A stretch of 64,000 nt of DNA from Deltaproteobacteria bacterium. Lineage in GTDB: Bacteria > Myxococcota_A > JAADFL01. The stretch is taken from positions 1 to 64,000 of the forward strand of contig JAADFL010000066.1 in assembly GCA_013152945.1 (NCBI GenBank). Reading direction: 5' to 3'. Under the pieces are notes generated by a model. That model searched no databases and was not told where the DNA came from. It was given only the letters and a program-made list of their open reading frames with translations. Shown one piece after another: positions 58,501 to 64,000 of the stretch (positions are counted from its first letter, which is position 1; each line of letters starts with the position of its first letter). Made by a program: the position numbers and the translations under genes.

Positions 58501-61500
58501 TTCGAGGAGACCGGTTCCTTTGAAAAGTTGGCCGGTTTGCTGGAACAGTCTCTGGAAAAGACCGAAGAATTCGAATCCAGGAAGAGCCTGGCCCTCAAGT
58601 TGTTCGATGTGTTGTCCAACAGGCTCGATAGGAATAGTGAAGCTGCAGAGGTTTTGGCAAGGTTACTTGTCGAGCAGCCTGGAGACGGTGACCTGGTCGA
58701 GGCACTGGAACAAATTCAGGGTGATGTGGAATCAAGGTTGACCGCAGGCAAGGCGCTTGCCCCTCATTATCGCGAGACCGGCCAGTGGAACAAGTTGGCT
58801 GAAGCCTTGGAAGCCATATTGGATTCCGATCAGGGAGACCGCGGTGAAGTTTTTGCGGAACTTGCGGATATCTACCAGGAGAATCTTTCAAGACCCGACC
58901 TGGCTTTCCTGACTGCATGCAGGTGGCATGCAGATGTTCCCGGAGACGAGCAGGCAAAGAAAAGATTGGAGGGCCTGGCTGCGGTGACCGGCTCCTGGGA
59001 AGAGGCGGTCCGGGCACTGGAAGAGGAAATTGAGAAGGCTGTCGATCCGGTCAATGCGGCAAGAACCAGGCTTCGCGTTGCAGGGCTCCATCTCGAAAGA
59101 TTGGAGAGACCGGACAGGGCGATAGATCATCTAAAGGCAGTGCTCGACGATCCCAATCCTGATGTTGTCCCCATCAAGGTTAGGGCCGCGGATATGCTGG
59201 CGGACTTGTACAGGTCCCAGTCTGCATGGGCGGATCTGGCCGATATCCTCGAAAATAGGCTCGGTTGGCTCGAGCGCCGGAGCGACAAGGCCGAGGCTCT
59301 CCGTGAGCTGGCGGAAGTCTACAAGGACAAGTTGGATGATCCGGAACGCGCCTTTAGTGCTGCATGCCGCAGTGTGAGACAGGATCCGGGCTCGCGTGCG
59401 ACTCTTGCCGTGGCCGAGGAACTCGCAGATTCCAGGGGTTACTTGGATGAAATGGCGGCCCTGTATGAAGACCTGGCCGAAGAGGCGGAAATACCGACCT
59501 TGTCGGCATCATACTATTTCAGACTCGGTGAATTGCTTGAAAACAAGTTGAAAAAAAAGGAGAAGGCAAGAGCAGCGTATCGTAATGCCCTGGAAATAAG
59601 GCCCGATGACCTGGATGCCTTGAAAAATCTCGAAGCATTGGCTGAAAGGGCTGGGGACTTTGAGGAAGCTGTGGATCTCCTGAAACGCCAGGCTGCGATT
59701 TTGGAAGAGGAGGCAGGTATAAAGGTCAGGCTCAAGCTGGCAAAGATGCTCGAGCAGGAATTAGGGGAAGTCGAAGGCGCTTATGAACAGTACAAGCATG
59801 TGGTGAGGGCCGATCCGAAATGCCTGGAAGCCCTGGAGGCCCTCGAATCCATTCTGGAGAAGAAGGGCGCCAAGCCTTCGGCCAGGCTGGGTGTTATGCA
59901 GCTTATGTTGAGGGCGTTGCACGAAAGTGAACATGCACCGATCCTGAAACGCATGGCCCGAATCGCCATGAAAGACCTGGATAGGCCCAGAGATGCTTTG
60001 AAATATCTCAAAAGGGCAAAGGAACTATCTCCCGACGATGGCGAAATTCAGGATTTGTTTATTGAAACATACGAAGCCATGGGTGATACCAAGGCCCTGG
60101 TGAAGCTCTATGGCAGCCAGGCGATGGCATCTGTGGGCGAGGAGAGGGTGCAGTGGTTGCGAAAGGCTGCCGCCTTGCTTGAAAAGGGTGAAGGCTTGGA
60201 CAGGGATTCGGCCAAGCGGGCATGGCAGGCGGTGCTTTCAGCCGAGCCCGAGGATCCTACGGCCCTTCAGGCCATGCTCAATTACCACAAAGAAGATGAG
60301 AAGTGGGACCTCGTGGTGGACGTACTTAAAAAGTTGATCCCGCTTCAACACGATCCGAACATGGCCAGGGGCCTTTTCCTGGATTTGGCATCGGTACTGG
60401 CGGAGAAACTGGGTAATCTGGGGGATGCGGTCGAAGCCGCGACCAAGGCCATGGAATTGGTACCGCTGGAACTCGATGACCTGGAAAAGGCTGAAAAGGT
60501 CCTGGTTCATTGTAGTGCCTGGCCCGAGTATGCGGAGTTGTTGGCCAACCGTGCCGAGCTGGTGCCCACTCCCGAAGAAGCAGCCGAAGTACACAAGACC
60601 AGAGGACGGTTGATATTGAACAGGCTTCACAATCCCGCCGGGGCCGCCGATGCTTTCCGCCGGGCTTTGGAATTGGTACCGGGCGATGAAGAAGCCAGGT
60701 CGGCGGTGCAGGAACTGTACGAGACTACCGGAGAGTGGGAGTCGCTGGCCGACATGGTCCAGGCCGAGCTCCTGGCCAGGCCTCCCAGACGCAGGCGAAA
60801 CGAGCTTTTGAGGGAGTTGAGTGACATATACGAAAACCGAATGGATGCCAGAGAACAGGCATTGAGGGTTTACTTCAGGGCTTTCAGGGAGGACCCTTCG
60901 GACGAGGAGGTTCAACAGGAACTGGAAAGAATTGCAAGGGATGCAGGCAAACTTGATGCCATGGTCCAGATATACAAGGATACGGCCGAGGCTCTGGGCG
61001 ACCGTGGACTAGCGGCGAAAATGTTCGTAAAGATGGCTACCATACTGGAGAAGGAACTCGACAGGGCTGATGAGGCTGCGGACAGCTACAGGATGGTATT
61101 GGCGCTCGAACCGGCAAGGACAGAGGCAAGGGAAGCGTTGATTCGGCTTTTGTCCAGGCAGGGAAGGTTCGATGAACTTGCCGGGGCATTGAGGGCCCAG
61201 GCTGAGGCGGAACCGGACCCGAATCAACGGGTTCAGTTGTTACGTCAGGCTGCAGCGGTATACGAGGAAAAGCTTTCCGATTCCAAGGAGGCATCTTCTT
61301 GCCTTGCGCTCGCTGCTGATGCGGATCCAAGGAACAAGGATGTAATCGAAGACTTGGTACGTGTTCTCGGCGACCAGGAACGTTGGGACCAGGCGGTCAG
61401 CGTGTTGGAAAAGACTGCGGCCGCCCAGGTAAACCAGCGCGAGGCAAAGGCATTGAAGCTCCGGATAGCCGACTTGCTGGATAAGAAGATGGGCGATTTC

Positions 61501-63003
61501 GAGGGTGCTATTTCAATATACAGAGATTTCCTGAAGGAGAGTCCCAACGATAACGAGGTATTGGACTCGCTGGCCAGGATTTATACAAAGACAGGTAAAT
61601 GGGAAGATCTCCTGGAGGTTTTTGCGCGCAGGGCAGGCGCGACTCAAGATGCGAAGAAGAGAGCCGCCCTTTACAGGCAGATGGCTTCGATAGCGGATGA
61701 GGAATTCGGAGATGCCGCCAGGGCTGCGCGGTACCTGAAGAGAGCATTGGAACTGGAGCCGGATGATCCTTCTTCGCTGGCCTCCCTTGAAGCTGCATTG
61801 AGAAGGGCTGAAGAATGGGACGAACTCGTCGAAGTGTTGAAGAAGCGAAGGGACATGGAAGACGATCCATCGACCGCGGCGGCCTTGTGCTTTGATAGAG
61901 GCGAGGCGCTCGAAAACAAGTTGTTTGAAATCGACGATGCTGCGGAATGCTACCGCGAGGCATTGGAATTGGATCCGGCATTCACTCCGGCTTCAGCCGC
62001 GCTGGCCGGGATCTACCAGAGTATGAAAGACTGGCAGAGCTGCCTCGATGTATTGGAACTGCAGGTCGCTCAAATGGACGAAGGCAGGGAAGCGGCTGAC
62101 TTGTTCCTGAGGATGGGGAAAATATGCCAGGAGCAGCTCGATGACTCGGCCAGGGCCAGGGAACACTATCAGAAGGCATTGGAACTGGATTCTTCGAATA
62201 CTGATGCGGTAGTGGCGTTAAAGGGCCTTTCCATGTCTCTCAATGATTGGCCTGCATACCTGTCTTTGTTGTCCAGGGAGGCGGACCTGGCAGTGGAACC
62301 GGATAGAAAAGCGGCTTTGTACACGGAAATGGGAAACATTTGGTACAAGCAATTGAAAGACAGCAGCCAGGCGATTGGTTACTATGAAAGTGCATTAAAC
62401 GCGGTTTCAGGCTTCCCTGAAGCTGCATTGCCCCTGGGCTCGATCATGTTCGACCAAGGCAGGTGGGATTATGCAGAGGAGTTGCTTTCGTCGGTGGTGG
62501 CCAGGAGTTACCGGGGCGGAGAGGAGGCGGCTCCGAACGAATTGATATACAAATTGGGATTTGCCGCAGAGAAGCAGGGCAAGGAAAAGATAGCCTTTCA
62601 AAGGTACAAGGAAGCCTATGAGTTGGACGCGGTTCATTTGCCGACACTGGAGGGCTTGGCTAGGCTGGCCCAAAAGAGGAGGGAAGATGAACTTGCATTG
62701 AAGGCGCTCAAGACTATATTGTTCCACCACAGGAACCAGAAGGAACCGTCAGAGATCCTGGACATATACTGCAGGCTGGGAGAATTGCACATTGAAAGGG
62801 GTGAAGAGGACCAGGCATCCAGGATGTTTGAAAAGGCGCTGGTAGTGGACGGTAATTGTATTATAGCCTTGAACAGGATGGCCGAAATCTTGGAAAATCG
62901 CGGCGACAAAGGAAGGTCACAGGCGTTCAGACTTAGACTCAAGGCTGCCAAGAGGAAAAAGGAAAGTCAGTCAGAGGGAGGTTCGAAGGGAGGTTCAAAA
63001 TGA
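55564..63003 (+). CDS. giant tetratricopeptide-repeat protein
   Basis: 2479 residues made almost wholly of TPR and TPR-like helical hairpins of about 34-40 residues (recurrent W..LA..LE.....D......L...A.I.E..L.....A. pattern, and A...Y..ALEL.P.N..A spacing). Each unit keeps the consensus large-small packing positions, and Pro ends many second helices (ELDPAN, ALEPA, ELDSSN). No signal peptide or membrane helix, so it is cytosolic. GTG start with GAGGGAG ahead. It must form a long superhelical scaffold. The stop overlaps the PP2C phosphatase ATG (ATGA), so the phosphatase is made in fixed ratio and is a likely bound partner. No enzymatic domain seen. Confidence 0.9.
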   Translation: MKPVELERMLRETGRWPELAELYEKMSSRAPDPARGGQLLEQAARLFEQKVGDPAKAENCRVRALKLDPTNRDAFRALAARYEQREEFRKLADLFSLQAAVSTEPITRSEYFFNLAKIEEEKLVRSLRALIEYRRAWNAYPGNSEALNAAKSLAARLGLNSLLVDLLYEQLKLDIQRKDAAGELLELATDLEESDPLAGELADRCRELALEADPDSEQARQAMEDQHKRKLKAGKGWKKVFKKELSEARRSPPQKARRAAYAALRMAVANGDEGRNEALEAAKEILRRSPGDEVALETARRMLSREDYVVLLWDQLGATKRRSRKLELCYELLPLVRAGDQDTKRYEALLERGLEIDRSALPCRILLKEFFEEKGDFASITRLLEEELSEIEDPSKKVHALMELAGLQEEKVLDIPAAAAYWEKVLDIDPANREAGDSLVRLMREQDDRQGLAKALDIVAGQVETPKEKLAALKEAASIKEELQEPELAFAAWCRAFREDPSDIECIQGMERSAEAARAFEELAAVYQEELNKVAVARSTAFALRAAELWMEKIQDKASAIACYQHVLLADPAKFAGARLKACDALEILHEEDGDYRSALEVLEKALEIPVQEKGLSLSDKRRLLVKVGRAKRRLGDLAGSDAALRSALDIDGQDKDALRELALTLEEAGDLPGLSGILDKLVSMSDGDDKTIALCMSARVKVNKTGDLFGGFDDIAEAMNISPGHPCIIESLKKFREKGGEAGGRAFELMAKIYEETKEWRKLADLLEEELGSADGVDKRLPLLSRIGDLQEKWLDQPEMAFITWCRALREAPQSESTYNALFRLAETVDQGFNEIVALCEEIADTEKDSSSAGLAALKAAEVYEKQLEKPEEAKGLYKKAFKLTGGMDDDLAEAALDSLERLASKAGDDRELARALAFRIQFNVGVADDLERALLLKRLGFLRAEKLADPEGAIGPLEESLLLNPEDVETSRFLTKVFEETGSFEKLAGLLEQSLEKTEEFESRKSLALKLFDVLSNRLDRNSEAAEVLARLLVEQPGDGDLVEALEQIQGDVESRLTAGKALAPHYRETGQWNKLAEALEAILDSDQGDRGEVFAELADIYQENLSRPDLAFLTACRWHADVPGDEQAKKRLEGLAAVTGSWEEAVRALEEEIEKAVDPVNAARTRLRVAGLHLERLERPDRAIDHLKAVLDDPNPDVVPIKVRAADMLADLYRSQSAWADLADILENRLGWLERRSDKAEALRELAEVYKDKLDDPERAFSAACRSVRQDPGSRATLAVAEELADSRGYLDEMAALYEDLAEEAEIPTLSASYYFRLGELLENKLKKKEKARAAYRNALEIRPDDLDALKNLEALAERAGDFEEAVDLLKRQAAILEEEAGIKVRLKLAKMLEQELGEVEGAYEQYKHVVRADPKCLEALEALESILEKKGAKPSARLGVMQLMLRALHESEHAPILKRMARIAMKDLDRPRDALKYLKRAKELSPDDGEIQDLFIETYEAMGDTKALVKLYGSQAMASVGEERVQWLRKAAALLEKGEGLDRDSAKRAWQAVLSAEPEDPTALQAMLNYHKEDEKWDLVVDVLKKLIPLQHDPNMARGLFLDLASVLAEKLGNLGDAVEAATKAMELVPLELDDLEKAEKVLVHCSAWPEYAELLANRAELVPTPEEAAEVHKTRGRLILNRLHNPAGAADAFRRALELVPGDEEARSAVQELYETTGEWESLADMVQAELLARPPRRRRNELLRELSDIYENRMDAREQALRVYFRAFREDPSDEEVQQELERIARDAGKLDAMVQIYKDTAEALGDRGLAAKMFVKMATILEKELDRADEAADSYRMVLALEPARTEAREALIRLLSRQGRFDELAGALRAQAEAEPDPNQRVQLLRQAAAVYEEKLSDSKEASSCLALAADADPRNKDVIEDLVRVLGDQERWDQAVSVLEKTAAAQVNQREAKALKLRIADLLDKKMGDFEGAISIYRDFLKESPNDNEVLDSLARIYTKTGKWEDLLEVFARRAGATQDAKKRAALYRQMASIADEEFGDAARAARYLKRALELEPDDPSSLASLEAALRRAEEWDELVEVLKKRRDMEDDPSTAAALCFDRGEALENKLFEIDDAAECYREALELDPAFTPASAALAGIYQSMKDWQSCLDVLELQVAQMDEGREAADLFLRMGKICQEQLDDSARAREHYQKALELDSSNTDAVVALKGLSMSLNDWPAYLSLLSREADLAVEPDRKAALYTEMGNIWYKQLKDSSQAIGYYESALNAVSGFPEAALPLGSIMFDQGRWDYAEELLSSVVARSYRGGEEAAPNELIYKLGFAAEKQGKEKIAFQRYKEAYELDAVHLPTLEGLARLAQKRREDELALKALKTILFHHRNQKEPSEILDIYCRLGELHIERGEEDQASRMFEKALVVDGNCIIALNRMAEILENRGDKGRSQAFRLRLKAAKRKKESQSEGGSKGGSK

Positions 63004-64000
63004 ATGCGATTCGTTCCTGGGGACTTACAGATGTAGGTAAACGCAGGGATCACAATGAGGACAGTTTTTTCGTAGACGAAGATTTGAAACTCTATGTGGT
63101 TGCGGATGGTATGGGCGGACATGCAGCCGGTGAGGTTGCGAGCCGGATGGCTCAGGAGCATATTCACAAAAAAGTGAAAGAGGGGAAGGAAGCAATTGAC
63201 AGGCTGGCACAGGAGGACTCTCCCATCAACAGGGAAGCCGTTTTAAAGTTACTCGAGGCCGGAGTGCAGGACGGGTGCAAGGCGATTCATGACCTGTCTG
63301 AAAAGGAGCCAGAGAGAAAGGGTATGGGCACTACCACGGTATGCTTATTGCTGGTAGGCGAGCATGGCTTTTTTGCACATGTCGGTGATTCGAGGCTCTA
63401 CCTCATTAGGGGTGGGAACGAGTACCAGTTGACCACGGATCATTCTCTTGTAAACGAGCAGATCAGGCAGGGTAAGCTGGATCCGGCCAAGGCCGACAAG
63501 GTTCCCTATGCGAATGTAATTACCAGGGCCGTTGGCGTGTACGAGTCCGTGGAAGTTGATACCCAACGATTTGAAGTCGCACCTGGTGACCGGTTCCTGT
63601 TATGCAGTGACGGCTTGCATGGTTACTTGAGACCGGGCGAGGCGGCCAAGATTGTGCTCGAGAAGGGCGCGGAGGCAAGTAAGACTTTTATCGACATGGC
63701 GAATGACAGGGGAGGCAAGGACAATATTACGGCCATAGTCGTCGAGGTCGGCGAAAAGCCGCCCGAGATGCCTACAGAGACTACTCTGAAGATAGAGGTA
63801 TTGAGGCATGCCCCACTGTTCAAGCACCTGGATTACCAGGAATTGGTCAAGGTCTTGAACATTACCATACTCGATACCTACAAGGAGGACGAGGTCCTGA
63901 TAGAGGAGGGCCAGAGCGGCGACGAGTTCTACGTGATATTGAACGGGCAGGTCGAGGTGAGCAAGGAGGGAGTGACATTAACACATCTGTCCGATGGCGA
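63000..64000 (+). CDS. PP2C-family Ser/Thr phosphatase fused to a cyclic nucleotide-binding domain (3' end outside window)
   Basis: The frame is open from ATG 63000 to the window edge (at least 333 residues). Residues 1-250 are a PP2C/Stp1-type metal-dependent phosphatase: DVGKRRDHNEDSFF, VADGMGGHAAGEVAS, GMGTTTVCLLL, HVGDSRLYLIRGG, LCSDGLHGYL and GGKDNITAIVV are the successive motifs, with the Asp ligands all present. From about 263 a cyclic nucleotide-binding beta-roll starts (LFKHLDYQELVKVL, EGQSGDEFYVILNGQVEV), cut by the window. Such phosphatases counter Hanks-type Ser/Thr kinases; the fusion implies control by cAMP/cGMP or another ligand. Coupled by 4 nt to the TPR scaffold. Confidence 0.93.
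   Translation, partial: MNAIRSWGLTDVGKRRDHNEDSFFVDEDLKLYVVADGMGGHAAGEVASRMAQEHIHKKVKEGKEAIDRLAQEDSPINREAVLKLLEAGVQDGCKAIHDLSEKEPERKGMGTTTVCLLLVGEHGFFAHVGDSRLYLIRGGNEYQLTTDHSLVNEQIRQGKLDPAKADKVPYANVITRAVGVYESVEVDTQRFEVAPGDRFLLCSDGLHGYLRPGEAAKIVLEKGAEASKTFIDMANDRGGKDNITAIVVEVGEKPPEMPTETTLKIEVLRHAPLFKHLDYQELVKVLNITILDTYKEDEVLIEEGQSGDEFYVILNGQVEVSKEGVTLTHLSDG

Noticed and set aside
1-64000. CRISPR arrays, rRNA, tRNA, prophage, restriction-modification or named defence islands
   Set aside because: No regularly spaced repeats with unique spacers, no rRNA or tRNA patterns, and no capsid, terminase, integrase, methylase or helicase-nuclease genes were seen on reading.

Overview
The window looks like chromosomal DNA of a Gram-negative bacterium from the myxobacterial/deltaproteobacterial side of the tree. 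Pointers are a secreted beta-helix protein ending in a MYXO-CTERM-like tail (Cys-x-Cys, membrane segment, Arg-Arg), a HolC-like clamp-loader subunit, PAS-rich hybrid histidine kinases, a MoxR/DUF58/BatA operon, several lipoproteins and a TPR/outer-membrane-barrel protein. This placement is inference; there is no rRNA or tRNA to confirm it. Coding density is high, and adjacent genes often overlap by 4 nt (ATGA/GTGA).

Layout. 0.2-8.2 kb (minus strand): two aldehyde dehydrogenases of amino-acid catabolism (P5C dehydrogenase and an ALDH7/antiquitin type), a UDP-sugar epimerase-like SDR, a fused membrane/spermidine-synthase-like protein coupled to asnS. 8.3-10.4 kb (+): a small DUF3553-like protein and a TPR-barrel protein. 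10.4-13.3 kb (-): holC, a class-I amidotransferase (PuuD type) and a PAS hybrid kinase. 13.5-17.8 kb (+): a leuB-leuC-leuD-leuA-type operon. 18.1-20.0 kb (-): an acyl-CoA dehydrogenase. 20.5-21.8 kb (+): a RES/Xre-type toxin-antitoxin pair behind a repeat-rich leader with a near-consensus promoter and palindromic operator. 21.9-25.6 kb (+): GalT-like protein, ModE-type regulator, prolyl oligopeptidase lipoprotein. 25.6-26.5 kb (-): HDOD protein. 26.7-35.5 kb (+): a five-gene operon (large coiled-coil membrane protein, gluzincin-TPR protein, MoxR, DUF58, BatA-like). 35.4-36.3 kb (-): two small membrane proteins.

36.3-48.4 kb is the accessory part. It holds hypothetical membrane proteins, a HIRAN + ARPP-1-like fusion, an FmdE-family protein, a four-PAS hybrid kinase overlapping a MYXO-CTERM beta-helix protein, and an AT-rich GNAT/ICMT gene pair separated by an attC-like hairpin. 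Two related ~68 bp sequences resembling IS21-family ends lie at 36.33 and 46.42 kb in the same orientation. A second dispersed repeat is shared in inverted orientation between 20.3 and 48.2 kb.

48.5-64 kb (+): a thioester-containing alpha-2-macroglobulin lipoprotein, a small cyclic-nucleotide-binding protein, a 2479-residue TPR protein, and a PP2C phosphatase that runs into its own cyclic-nucleotide-binding domain and leaves the window. The last three look like a signalling unit.
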